5,835 nt of DNA from Burkholderiaceae bacterium (GTDB taxonomy: Bacteria > Pseudomonadota > Gammaproteobacteria > Burkholderiales > Burkholderiaceae_E). The position numbers and the translations under genes are program-made. Positions 1 through 5,738 of this stretch are shown here, one piece after another. The stretch spans positions 1 to 5,835 of the forward strand of contig JAHYJF010000222.1 in NCBI GenBank assembly GCA_019428955.1, given 5' to 3'. Under the pieces are notes generated by a model. It saw only the letters and a program-made list of their open reading frames with translations, was not told the DNA's origin and ran no database searches. Each line of letters begins with the position of its first letter. Position 1 is the stretch's first letter.

Positions 1-1
1 C

Positions 2-1081
2 GTCATGGATTTGCCGCACGGCGACGGCTGCTTCGTGCGGGCCTATCCCGCGGCGACGGCGGAGGCTTGGATGGATGGCCACGTTCATGCCTTTGCCTTC
101 TTCGGCGGTGTGCCGCAGTCGGTGCTCTATGACAATGATCGCTGCCTGGTCTCGAAGATCCTGGCCGATGGGACGCGCAAGCGCGCCACGCTGTTCAGTG
201 CCCTGCAGTCGCATTACCTGGTTCGGGATCGCTACGGGCGGCCGGGCAAGGGCAACGACAAGGGTAAAGTCGAAGGCATCGTTGGTTACGCCCGCCGGAA
301 CTTCATGGTGCCGATCCCGCGCTGTGCCAGTTGGGAGGCGTTCAACGCTGACCTCGAAGCCCAGTGCCGCAAGCGCCAGAACGACATCCTTCGCGGCCAC
401 AAGGAGACGATCGGCAATCGATTGCAGCGCGATCTGGCAGCGATGAAGCCACTGCCCGGGGCACCGATCAAAGCCTGTGCCCAGGCCAACGGGCAGGTCA
501 GTTCGCAATCGCTCGTGCGCTACGAGACCAACGATTACTCGGTTCCGGTCGCCTATGGCTATCAGGATGTCTGGGTTCGGGGCATCATGCCAGCGGCATG
601 TCTCCGACATGACGTCGACCAGGTTGTGATCGGTTGCCGCGGCGAAGTGATCGCCAGGCACCCACGCTGCTACGCGCGCGAGGATGTTGTCTTCGATCCG
701 ATCCACTACCTTCCGTTGATCGAGCGCAAAATCAATGCGTTGGATCAGGCCGCGCCTTTGGCGGAATGGAACCTGCCCGAAGAGTTTCAGACCCTGCGCC
801 GCCTCATGGAGGCGCACATGCTGAAGATGGGGCGGCGTGAGTATGTGCAGGTTCTGCGACTGCTGGAGACCTTCAGGCTCGATGACCTGCACGCGGCGGT
901 CAAGGATGCGCTGCGCCTGCGCGCGACAGGCTTCGATGCGGTCAAGCACCTTCTGCTCTGTCGGATCGAGAAGCGCCCGCCCAAGCTCGACATGTCCAGC
1001 TATCCCTACTTGCCACGCGCCGACGTCGAGACGACCTCGGCCGCCAGCTACATGGCCCTGATGGCGGAGGCGGCGGAATGA
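2..1081 (+). CDS. istA: IS21-family transposase IstA, 5'-partial (C-terminal 359 residues)
   Basis: This is the DDE (RNase H-fold) integrase of an IS21 element, which cuts and joins the element's ends with help from the IstB ATPase. The frame is open to the window edge, so the true start, the N-terminal helix-turn-helix and the first catalytic Asp lie upstream; the ATG at 5 is internal. Counting from that Met, the rest of the catalytic core is visible. VLYDND gives the second acidic residue at D43, and GKGNDKGKVEG gives the catalytic Glu at E90, a normal spacing. Residues about 165-240 (RYETNDYSVP onward) match the Mu-transposase-like C-terminal beta-barrel. The stop TGA overlaps the istB start (ATGA, 1078-1081), so the two are translationally coupled. 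No internal stop is seen. The family assignment is firm; activity cannot be judged from a partial gene. Confidence 0.93.
   Translation, partial: VMDLPHGDGCFVRAYPAATAEAWMDGHVHAFAFFGGVPQSVLYDNDRCLVSKILADGTRKRATLFSALQSHYLVRDRYGRPGKGNDKGKVEGIVGYARRNFMVPIPRCASWEAFNADLEAQCRKRQNDILRGHKETIGNRLQRDLAAMKPLPGAPIKACAQANGQVSSQSLVRYETNDYSVPVAYGYQDVWVRGIMPAACLRHDVDQVVIGCRGEVIARHPRCYAREDVVFDPIHYLPLIERKINALDQAAPLAEWNLPEEFQTLRRLMEAHMLKMGRREYVQVLRLLETFRLDDLHAAVKDALRLRATGFDAVKHLLLCRIEKRPPKLDMSSYPYLPRADVETTSAASYMALMAEAAE
1066..1070 (+). promoter_or_regulatory. Ribosome binding site of istB
   Basis: GGAGG lies inside the end of istA, 7 nt before the istB ATG at 1078. It supports that start codon and allows re-initiation after istA terminates. 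Confidence 0.75.
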
Positions 1082-1824
1082 CGAAGGCCCCGCAGATCCT
1101 GCTCGACCATCACCTGAAGACGCTGAAGCTGCCTACGTTCCTGCGGGAATACGAAAAGCAGGCCCGCCAATGCGCCGCCGAGGGGCTGGATCACGTCCAG
1201 TTCCTGGCGCGCCTGGTCGAACTGGAGATGATTGATCGCGAACGGCGGATGGTCGAGCGCCGCATCAAGGCCGCGAAGTTCCCGGCCGTCAAAAGCCTCG
1301 ACAGCTTCGACTTCAAGGTGATCCCCAAGCTCAACAAGATGCAGGTACTGGAACTCGCCCGCTGCGAATGGATCGAGCGGCGTGAGAACGTCATCGCCCT
1401 GGGGCCCAGTGGCACCGGCAAGACCCATGTCGCCCTCGGGCTTGGGCTGGCCGCCTGCCAGAAAGGCATGTCGGTCAGCTTCACCACCGCCGCCGCACTG
1501 GTCAACGAGCTGATGGAGGCCCGCGACGAACGCCGCCTGCTGCGCGCCCAGAAACAGATGGTCGCAGTCAAGCTGCTCATCATCGATGAGTTGGGCTTCG
1601 TGCCCCTCTCCAAAACCGGCGCCGAGCTGCTGTTCGAGCTGATCTCGCAGCGCTACGAACGCGGTGCCACCCTGATCACCAGCAACCTGCCGTTCGATGA
1701 ATGGACCGAGACCTTCGGAACCGAGCGGCTTACCGGCGCACTGCTCGACCGGCTGACGCACCACGTCATGAACCAGACCGGGTTTATCGGAGACGGTTTA
1801 GTTCCTATTCTGCGGCGAGAGTAA
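1078..1824 (+). CDS. istB: IS21-family helper ATPase IstB, C-terminus replaced by IS3 sequence
   Basis: IstB is the AAA+ ATPase (DnaC-like) that assembles on target DNA and activates the IstA integrase. Residues 1-230 are typical: an N-terminal IstB helical region (LKTLKLPTFLREYEKQAR), Walker A GPSGTGKT at 109-116, Walker B LLIIDE at about 167-171, and the motif TSNLPFDEW at 201-209. The protein then reads LLDRLTHHV and should continue with a family tail of about 15-30 residues (typically HILEMNGESYR-like). From residue 231 the codons instead fall in the IS3-family inverted repeat and subterminal DNA, giving an unrelated 18-residue tail (MNQTGFIGDGLVPILRRE) that stops at TAA 1822-1824. The final 20 bases overlap the 3' end of the IS3 orfB on the other strand. 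The ATPase core is whole, so a chimeric protein might fold, but the gene is 3'-truncated. The start is supported by the ATGA overlap and a good Shine-Dalgarno sequence. Confidence 0.9.
   Translation: MTKAPQILLDHHLKTLKLPTFLREYEKQARQCAAEGLDHVQFLARLVELEMIDRERRMVERRIKAAKFPAVKSLDSFDFKVIPKLNKMQVLELARCEWIERRENVIALGPSGTGKTHVALGLGLAACQKGMSVSFTTAAALVNELMEARDERRLLRAQKQMVAVKLLIIDELGFVPLSKTGAELLFELISQRYERGATLITSNLPFDEWTETFGTERLTGALLDRLTHHVMNQTGFIGDGLVPILRRE
1769..1792 (+). repeat. IS3-family terminal inverted repeat (orfB-side end)
   Basis: This 24-base stretch, beginning TGAACCAGACCGGGTTTATC, matches the reverse complement of 3061-3084 at 22 of 24 positions. The mismatches are the outermost base and one internal T/C. 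It is the end near the orfB stop, and it lies inside the istB reading frame, where it supplies the first foreign codons. Confidence 0.92.
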
Positions 1825-2707
1825 CAGTGTTCAGGCTGTCATAGAAGTTCCTTTCTGCTTGTGCTGGGGCGATGTATCCGATGGGTCCAAAACGGCGTTC
1901 GTGATTGAACCAGTGAACCCAATCGAGCGTTGCGAATTCGACGTCTTTTTTGCCTTGCCACGGGCCCTCGTGCTCGATGACCTCAGCCTTGTAAAGGCCG
2001 TTGATTGTCTCGGCCATCGCGTTGTCGTAGCTGTCACCAACGCTGCCGACTGACGGATCGATTTTGGCTTCCTCGAGGCGCTCTGTGTACTTGATCGACA
2101 AGTATTGAACGCCTCTGTCGCTATGATGGATAAGGGTCTTTGGATCTGGTTGGCGCGCCGCCAACGCTTGATCCAAAGCATCAAGCACCATCTGGGCATT
2201 GGGAGAGGAAGAGACCTTCCAGCCAACGATGTAGCGCGCGAAGACATCAATGATGAAGGCCACATACACAAACCCCACGGCGGTTCTGACGTAGGTGAAG
2301 TCAGCCACCCAGAGAATGTTTGGTGCCGGTGCCTTGAACTGTCGGTTCACCTTGTCTTCAGGGCACGGCAAGGCGGGGTTGCTCTTCGTCGTTGTCACAT
2401 CACCGCGTGTAATTCCCTGTATTCCCATGCTTTTCATAAGGCGAACAACCGTGCAACGGGCGACGACAGTGCCCTCGTCGAGCAAGTCATGCCAGATTTT
2501 CACGGCCCCATATCGCTTCCTGCTCTTCTCCCAGAAATGGGTGATCCTGGTCATTATGAAGGCATCGCGCTTTGCACGGGCAGAGGCCTTCTCAGGATCA
2601 CGTTCAATCGATTTGTGGTGGTAATATGTGGATGGCGCGATCGGCAAAACTTTGCAAATCGCCTCGACGCCAAGATGCTCACGATGGTCGTCTATGAACA
2701 TGATCAT
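1805..2707 (-). CDS. IS3-family transposase OrfB (integrase catalytic domain)
   Basis: This is the catalytic half of the IS3-family transposase. From the ATG at 2707, residues about 1-100 hold the HTH_21-like region (FIDDHREHLGVEAICKVLPI onward), followed by the rve integrase core. WVADFTYV gives D136, HHSDRGVQYLS gives D197, and GDSYDNAMAETINGLYKAE gives E233. The D197-E233 spacing of 35 residues is the family signature, with the conserved K/R-type helix after the Glu. The gene is intact and stops with TAG at 1805-1807, 36 bases from the element end. The ATG overlaps the orfA stop as ATGA (2704-2707), so a separate OrfB may be made by coupling. The main enzyme is expected to be the OrfAB fusion made by -1 frameshifting at 2740-2746, which I count as about 410 residues. 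Confidence 0.93.
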   Translation of the reverse strand: MIMFIDDHREHLGVEAICKVLPIAPSTYYHHKSIERDPEKASARAKRDAFIMTRITHFWEKSRKRYGAVKIWHDLLDEGTVVARCTVVRLMKSMGIQGITRGDVTTTKSNPALPCPEDKVNRQFKAPAPNILWVADFTYVRTAVGFVYVAFIIDVFARYIVGWKVSSSPNAQMVLDALDQALAARQPDPKTLIHHSDRGVQYLSIKYTERLEEAKIDPSVGSVGDSYDNAMAETINGLYKAEVIEHEGPWQGKKDVEFATLDWVHWFNHERRFGPIGYIAPAQAERNFYDSLNTVTLAAE

Positions 2708-3036
2708 CTCTTCCGTAGGCGGTCGAGGTCCGCCGCCGCGAAAAAAGCTGACGCTTTGCGAAGAATGTCATTGGCCTGGCGCAGCTCACGGATCTCGCGC
2801 TGAAGCTCTTTCATCTGCGCGCGCTCAGACAGCGTCAGACCCTCCCGATCCCCGGTCTCAACCGCCTGTTTGTTGACCCAGTCCCGAAGCGTTTCGGGGC
2901 TGCATCCTATCTTCTGCGAAATCGATCTGAAGCACTCAGATCGCGTCTTATAATCCGCTTCATTCTCAAGCACCAAACGCACTGCGCGCGCCCGAACTTC
3001 TGTCGAAAAACGGTTCCCTGAATTTCCTTTTGTCAT
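2704..3036 (-). CDS. IS3-family transposase OrfA (DNA-binding/regulatory subunit)
   Basis: This 110-residue protein is the N-terminal part of the IS3 transposase; on its own it usually acts as a DNA-binding regulator. Residues about 9-60 form an HTH_Tnp_1-type helix-turn-helix (RFSTEVRARAVRLVLENEAD, then SISQKIGCSPETLRDWVNKQ). Residues about 71-97 form a leucine-zipper-like amphipathic helix (MKELQREIRELRQANDILRK) used for dimerisation. The ATG start is backed by GGAAGG 6 nt upstream. The C-terminus is the frameshift window: after Phe98-Phe99 the zero frame continues AAADLDRLRKR to TGA, while slipped ribosomes enter orfB. Only 24 bases separate the start from the inverted repeat. Confidence 0.92.
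   Translation of the reverse strand: MTKGNSGNRFSTEVRARAVRLVLENEADYKTRSECFRSISQKIGCSPETLRDWVNKQAVETGDREGLTLSERAQMKELQREIRELRQANDILRKASAFFAAADLDRLRKR
2718..2734 (-). promoter_or_regulatory. Predicted stimulatory hairpin downstream of the frameshift site
   Basis: A 5-bp perfect GC stem (2718-2722 with 2730-2734) encloses a 7-nt loop. In the transcript it begins 5 nt after the slippery heptamer, the spacing at which structures commonly promote -1 slippage. The stem is short, and its role is inferred. Confidence 0.4.
2740..2746 (-). other. Programmed -1 ribosomal frameshift site (TTTTTTC) joining orfA and orfB
   Basis: In orfA the codons GCT TTT TTC encode Ala-Phe-Phe. Slipping back one base at T-TTT-TTC moves ribosomes exactly into the orfB frame, which is open there and runs RGGGPRPPTEEMIMFIDD into the ORF B product. 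The heptamer lies about 33 nt before the orfA stop. IS3-family elements are known to make OrfAB this way, so the site fits in sequence, phase and position. Confidence 0.8.
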
Positions 3037-3042
3037 GACTTA

Positions 3043-3048
3043 CCTTCC
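3043..3048 (-). promoter_or_regulatory. Ribosome binding site of IS3 orfA
   Basis: The minus strand reads GGAAGG, with 6 nt before the ATG at 3036. This is the only strong Shine-Dalgarno match upstream of the start. Confidence 0.65.
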
Positions 3049-3060
3049 AAGCTTTATGCT

Positions 3061-3084
3061 CTCCGGTAAACCCGGTCTGGTTCG
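3061..3084 (-). repeat. IS3-family terminal inverted repeat (orfA-side end)
   Basis: This is the partner of 1769-1792 (22 of 24 matching). The outermost base G3084 can equally be counted as the first base of the IS66 end (GTAAGC), so the two elements touch or share one base. Confidence 0.92.
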
Positions 3085-3106
3085 TAAGCATCCGGCGAGG
3101 GACGCG
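3084..3106 (+). repeat. IS66 terminal inverted repeat, tnpC-side end
   Basis: It begins GTAAGCATCCGGCGAGGGAC. The canonical IS66 terminus starts GTAA (family knowledge). Compared with the reverse complement of 5648-5670, 14 of 23 positions match, including TAAGC in the outermost six. The repeat stops just before the tnpC stop codon (3108-3110). Confidence 0.65.
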
Positions 3107-3107
3107 G

Positions 3108-4751
3108 TCACGCGGCCTTGACGGCTTCCTGCTGGGCCTTCCAGTTCCATGGGAGCAATTCAGGCAAACGTGACACGGCGATGTCCGGCATGCGCGCAAG
3201 GACGTCGGCCATCCATGCCTGTGGGTCGATATCATTCATCTTGCAGCTGACGATCAGGGTATACATGAAGGCCGCCCTTTCGCCACCGCGTTCAGACCCT
3301 GCGAAGAGCCACGACTTTCTGCCCAATGCGATGCCTCTCAGGGCGCGTTCGGCGGCGTTGTTGGTCAGGCAGATACGCCCGTCATCCAGGAAAGCGGTGA
3401 AGGCATCCCATCGGTCACCCTTGGGTGGCATCAGATAGTCGATGGCCTTTGAGACGCTGTTATGTTTCGACATTCGGGCGCGCTCTTCCAGCAGCCAGGT
3501 ATGCAGTTCCTCGACAAGCGGCCGGGATCGCGCCTGCCGCACGGCAAGGCGGGCATCTGCGTCCATGCCATTGATCTCGCGCTCGATATCGAAGATCGCG
3601 TCGATCCGTTTCACCGCCTCCAGCGCGACCGGCGAAATATCATGCGCGGGCTTGTTCTTGCGCACGTTGCCCGCGATATCGGCCAGCTCAAAGAATTTGC
3701 GCCGCGCGTGGCTCCAACAGAGCGCGCTGCGTGCAGGCCCGGGGCTGCGGTCAGCCAGATACAGGTCGTTGTAGCCGCTATAGGCATCGGCCTGCAAAAC
3801 GCCCTGCCAGCCTGCGAGATGCTTGTTGGGGTGGATCATCTGGCGATCGCGCGAGAACTTGAACAGGGCGGCAGGTGGCGCGCTGCCGCCCCAGGGCTGA
3901 TCATCCCGGACATAGGTCCAGAGCCGCGCAGTTTTGGTGCCGCCACGCGCCAGAAGCGGCACCGTCGTGTCATCGCCATGCAGGCGACCCGCTGTCAGCA
4001 CATGGCGCTCGATCAACTCATGGATCGGGCTTAGCGCTACGCAGGCATGGCCGATCAGATCAGCCAGAGTGGACAGGCTAAGATCGATCCCTTCGCGGGC
4101 AATGCGCTCGGATTGTCGGTTCAGAGGCTGATGCTGTCCGTATTTGTCGAAGGCCACCATGGCGATCAATTGCGGTCCGGCCCAGCCGCGGGGAATGGTG
4201 TGGAAGGGCGCTGGCGGCTGGCTGATCTTCTCGCAACAGCGGCAAGTGAACTTCTCCCGCACCGTCTGGATCACCTTCCACTGACGCGGGATGACCTCCA
4301 GCGTTTCGGTGACATCCTCGCCCATCTTCACGATGCGGTCTGAACCACAACAGGTGCAGGTGGTCGGGGCCTCGATTACCACACGCTCGCGCGGCAGATG
4401 CTCGGGAAAGGGTTTGCGCACGGGTTTGCGCCGCGTGAAGGCGCGCACGGTGCTGGTTTTGTCGTCCTGCGCTGCCTGTTCAGCGGCCAGCGTATCTTCC
4501 GTGGCGGCGGCTTCCAATTCCTCAAGCTGCAACTCCAGCTGATCGATCAGCCGCGCGCGACGCTCGGAGGAGATGCCGTATTTGTCGCGGCGCAGCTTGG
4601 CGATCTCCAGCTTCAATTCCTGGATCATCGCTTCCGTGCAGGACGCCAGGGCACGCGCCTGCGCCAGGTCGCGTTCAGCAGCCTGCGCACGGGCCGTTTG
4701 TGCGGCCAATTCAGCGCGCAGTCTGGCGATTTCGGAAGCAGCATCTGACAT
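3108..4751 (-). CDS. tnpC: IS66-family transposase TnpC (DDE catalytic subunit)
   Basis: This is the large catalytic transposase of IS66, 547 residues, a normal full length. Domains in order: a long N-terminal coiled coil rich in Ala, Glu and Arg (about residues 1-95, including the family segment LKLEIAKLRRDKYGISSERR); a zinc-finger region with Cys pairs around 132/135 (TCTCCGSDRIV) and 170/173 (FTCRCCEKI); then the split DDE core. Candidate catalytic residues are D260/D261 in LHGDDTTVPLLARG, D322 in LQADAYSGYNDLY, and E469 in TNNAAERALRGIALGRKSW. CWSHARRKFFELA (345-357) is the hallmark block between the second Asp and the Glu. The C-terminal domain follows (GGERAAFMYTLIVSCKMNDI, then PELLPWNW). 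No internal stop or frameshift is seen. The start ATG at 4751 has only a weak Shine-Dalgarno sequence and sits about 60 bases after the natural tnpB stop, so translation may depend on transcription from tnpA. Confidence 0.95.
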   Translation of the reverse strand: MSDAASEIARLRAELAAQTARAQAAERDLAQARALASCTEAMIQELKLEIAKLRRDKYGISSERRARLIDQLELQLEELEAAATEDTLAAEQAAQDDKTSTVRAFTRRKPVRKPFPEHLPRERVVIEAPTTCTCCGSDRIVKMGEDVTETLEVIPRQWKVIQTVREKFTCRCCEKISQPPAPFHTIPRGWAGPQLIAMVAFDKYGQHQPLNRQSERIAREGIDLSLSTLADLIGHACVALSPIHELIERHVLTAGRLHGDDTTVPLLARGGTKTARLWTYVRDDQPWGGSAPPAALFKFSRDRQMIHPNKHLAGWQGVLQADAYSGYNDLYLADRSPGPARSALCWSHARRKFFELADIAGNVRKNKPAHDISPVALEAVKRIDAIFDIEREINGMDADARLAVRQARSRPLVEELHTWLLEERARMSKHNSVSKAIDYLMPPKGDRWDAFTAFLDDGRICLTNNAAERALRGIALGRKSWLFAGSERGGERAAFMYTLIVSCKMNDIDPQAWMADVLARMPDIAVSRLPELLPWNWKAQQEAVKAA

Positions 4752-4810
4752 GGCAGAGGACTACCACAATTGCCCCGGATCGCCAATAAAAACAGGCACT
4801 TCAGTAGAAA

Positions 4811-4861
4811 TTATCCAGCCTTTGCAGGCCTTTGCGTCCAGCGCGGATTGCGCCAGTCGAT
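4811..4861 (-). pseudogene. Out-of-frame remnant of the tnpB C-terminus
   Basis: Read in the +1 frame relative to tnpB, the minus strand encodes IDWRNPRWTQRPAKAG followed by TAA at 4811-4813. This is the standard C-terminal motif of IS66 TnpB (GIDWR-P...W-P...AG, family knowledge). The tnpB frame itself ends at TGA 4899-4901 and never reaches it. The piece shows where the original tnpB stop was, about 60 bases before tnpC. Confidence 0.75.
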
Positions 4862-4906
4862 GTTCGCGGGCTCTCTCGAACCCGTGGCGTTCGCCCGCTC
4901 ACTCGA
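4862..4906 (-). repeat. Imperfect 27-bp-period direct repeat at the broken tnpB end
   Basis: The 18-mers at 4862-4879 and 4889-4906 match at 15 of 18 positions (GTTCGCGGGCTCTCTCGA against GTTCGCCCGCTCACTCGA) and are 27 bases apart. The same stretch can also fold: GCGGGC-GAAC pairs with GTTC and GCCCGC around GCCACGG, with six unpaired bases on one side. The stretch lies exactly between the in-frame tnpB body and its out-of-frame C-terminus. Confidence 0.7.
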
Positions 4907-5198
4907 GAAGATAGCCGAGCTGTGCAGCGGATATCGGAACGGCGGTTCCATCCTGGCTCACGGGCCAGATGAATTTCCCCGCCTCCAGCCGTTTTGTATA
5001 GAGCGACATACCGACCCCATCATGCCAGAGCAGCTTCACCAGATCGCCTTTGCGGCCCCGGAAGCAGAAGATTTCGCCGCCATGCGGATCACGGCCAAGT
5101 CCCTGCTGCACCGCCAGCGCCAGGGTGTTCATGCCGCGCCGCATGTCAGTTACCCCGCCCGCGATCCAAACCTTGGTGCCAGCCGGAAACGCGATCAT
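4899..5198 (-). CDS. tnpB: IS66 accessory protein TnpB, frameshifted and shortened at the C-terminus
   Basis: TnpB is a small accessory protein (PF05717, IS66 Orf2-like) needed for IS66 transposition; its biochemical role is poorly defined. The family signature is complete: VWIAGGVTDMRRGMNTLA (10-27), GGEIFCFRGRKGDLVKLLWH (40-59), then DGVGMSLYTKRLEAGKFIWP (60-79) and ISAAQLGYLLE (89-99). It stops at 99 residues, whereas relatives are usually about 110-120 and end in an IDWR...AG block. That block is present downstream in another frame (4861-4811). The start overlaps the tnpA stop (ATGA, 5195-5198), giving coupled translation. Whether the shortened protein still works is unknown; a sequencing error is possible but would not explain the repeat next to the break. 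Confidence 0.88.
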   Translation of the reverse strand: MIAFPAGTKVWIAGGVTDMRRGMNTLALAVQQGLGRDPHGGEIFCFRGRKGDLVKLLWHDGVGMSLYTKRLEAGKFIWPVSQDGTAVPISAAQLGYLLE

Positions 5199-5611
5199 GA
5201 CGGATCCAGAGATTGCACAAGGCGCGTCAGAACCGCAGGGTCGATCATCGCCGCAACCGAAAGACGCCGACCGTTCAGCAGCGTGATCTCTGCCCGCTCG
5301 ACCGAGGTCGATGCAGGCCTCGGCTGCGGCGCAACTGGCTTCGTTGGCACCTCAGGGGGCGCGAGTGTCACCGGCATGAACCGCAACGGTGCAGCACCGC
5401 CCGCAAGTTCGCCGTTGCGATACTGACGCCGCCAGCGCACCAGCAGCGTGCGGCCAACATCATGGCGACGGGCTGTCTCGGCCACACTCCCGCGCGGGCC
5501 GAAACTCTCCTCAACAATGCGAACCTTCTCAGCATCCGTCCAGCGCCGACGGCGACCGGTATCGCTGACAGAAAGGATCTCGACTTCGGGTCTGTATCTA
5601 TGGTCGGACAT
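5195..5611 (-). CDS. tnpA: IS66 accessory protein TnpA (helix-turn-helix)
   Basis: This is the first gene of the IS66 operon, a 138-residue protein of the transposase-8/HTH-like family that probably binds the element ends. Residues about 20-66 hold the DNA-binding part (GRRRRWTDAEKVRIVEESFG, then SVAETARRHDVGRTLLVRWR). A Pro-rich linker follows (about 84-103, LAPPEVPTKPVAPQPRPAST), and then a short C-terminal domain ending AAMIDPAVLTRLVQSLDPS, as in other IS66 TnpA proteins, where it contains ITLLNGRRL-type sequence. The gene is full length. Its Shine-Dalgarno sequence is weak (TTAGG about 8-10 nt upstream). Only 59 bases separate the ATG from the element end, so any promoter must be inside that short stretch or outside the element. 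Confidence 0.92.
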   Translation of the reverse strand: MSDHRYRPEVEILSVSDTGRRRRWTDAEKVRIVEESFGPRGSVAETARRHDVGRTLLVRWRRQYRNGELAGGAAPLRFMPVTLAPPEVPTKPVAPQPRPASTSVERAEITLLNGRRLSVAAMIDPAVLTRLVQSLDPS

Positions 5612-5647
5612 AACGTCGGACCTAAGCCAAAATCCTCAGATCAAAAA

Positions 5648-5670
5648 GACGGCCCCCAGCGTAGGCTTAT
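5648..5670 (-). repeat. IS66 terminal inverted repeat, tnpA-side end
   Basis: The plus strand ends in GTAGGCTTAT. Its reverse complement starts ATAAGC and matches the 3084 end at 14 of 23 positions. The outermost base is A where GTAAG is canonical, so the boundary may be off by a base. Confidence 0.55.
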
Positions 5671-5713
5671 GTAAAAATGGGCCACGGGGCGGCGCAAAAC
5701 TAGGCAGCGGACT
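5671..5713 (+). repeat. 43-bp spacer with two diverged direct repeats, IS21-terminus-like
   Basis: GTAAAAATGGGCCA (5671-5684) and GCAAAACTAGGCAG (5693-5706) match at 10 of 14 positions with a 22-base period, separated by a GC-rich CGGGGCGGC. IS21-family ends carry several such transposase-binding repeats. In this orientation it would be a left end, or an inverted right end, so it is not simply the missing tail of the istB copy at 1078. The assignment is by resemblance only. Confidence 0.35.
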
Positions 5714-5738
5714 GGCTCTGTTGCACAAATCCGGTGAG

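Larger units (their letters stand above)
1..1768 (+). mobile_element. IS21-family insertion sequence, 3' part, truncated
   Basis: An istA-like integrase gene followed by an overlapping istB-like ATPase gene on the same strand is the diagnostic gene pair of the IS21 family. The left end, including the terminal repeats and the 5' part of istA, lies outside the window. The right end is missing: istB is interrupted at about 1768/1769, where the terminal inverted repeat of an IS3-family element begins. No istB tail is seen on the far side of that element. The copy is therefore probably unable to move by itself, although istA could still be expressed. Confidence 0.9.
1770..3083 (-). mobile_element. 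IS3-family insertion sequence (IS51/IS3-like group), complete
   Basis: The element is about 1.31 kb, with two overlapping ORFs on the minus strand bounded by matching inverted repeats. orfA encodes a helix-turn-helix and leucine-zipper protein, and orfB a DDE integrase with D-D-(35)-E spacing. This gene order, the -1 frameshift window and the length are characteristic of IS3. The repeat start TGAACC followed by CCGGGTTT resembles the IS51-type group; this subgroup assignment is from memory. The left copy begins TGAACC (from 1769), while the right copy reads CGAACC (from 3084), so the exact boundaries are uncertain by one base. No 3-4 bp target duplication flanks it: about TCA lies on the left and GTA/TAA on the right. 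Confidence 0.9.
3084..5670 (-). mobile_element. IS66-family insertion sequence with tnpA-tnpB-tnpC
   Basis: A three-gene minus-strand operon with the IS66 proteins in standard order, tnpA (5611-5195), tnpB (5198-4899) and tnpC (4751-3108), lies between ends that begin GTAAGC (3084) and, read inward on the other strand, ATAAGC (5670). The length of about 2.59 kb is normal for IS66. No 8-bp target duplication is visible: the right flank is GTAAAAAT, while the left flank is the IS3 inverted repeat. tnpA and tnpC are open, but tnpB carries a frameshift near its 3' end, so mobility is doubtful. Confidence 0.9.

Noticed and set aside
1048..1764. 238-residue open frame on the minus strand
   Set aside because: It lies entirely antisense to the well-supported istB gene and is Gln/Gly/Leu-rich without a recognisable domain, typical of a GC-rich shadow frame.
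2105..2803. 232-residue open frame on the plus strand
   Set aside because: It is antisense to the IS3 orfB, whose DDE motifs are unmistakable, and has no recognisable motif or ribosome binding site.
2966..3235. 89-residue minus-strand frame crossing the IS3-IS66 junction
   Set aside because: It joins out-of-frame tnpC sequence to out-of-frame orfA sequence across the element boundary; no domain or start signal supports it.
3462..4034. 190-residue open frame on the plus strand
   Set aside because: It is antisense to tnpC in GC-rich DNA; its composition and lack of motifs fit a shadow.
4862..4906. CRISPR-like or REP-type repeat array
   Set aside because: There are only two imperfect copies, 27 bases apart, inside a coding gene; this is better read as a local tandem duplication.
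4770..5426. 218-residue open frame on the plus strand covering the tnpB/tnpA region
   Set aside because: It is antisense to tnpB and tnpA, both clear IS66 genes. Its length results from GC-rich codon bias on the opposite strand.
1769..5670. IS3 plus IS66 as one composite transposon
   Set aside because: The two elements have unrelated ends and no common flanking direct repeat, and no cargo lies between them; simple adjacency explains the layout.
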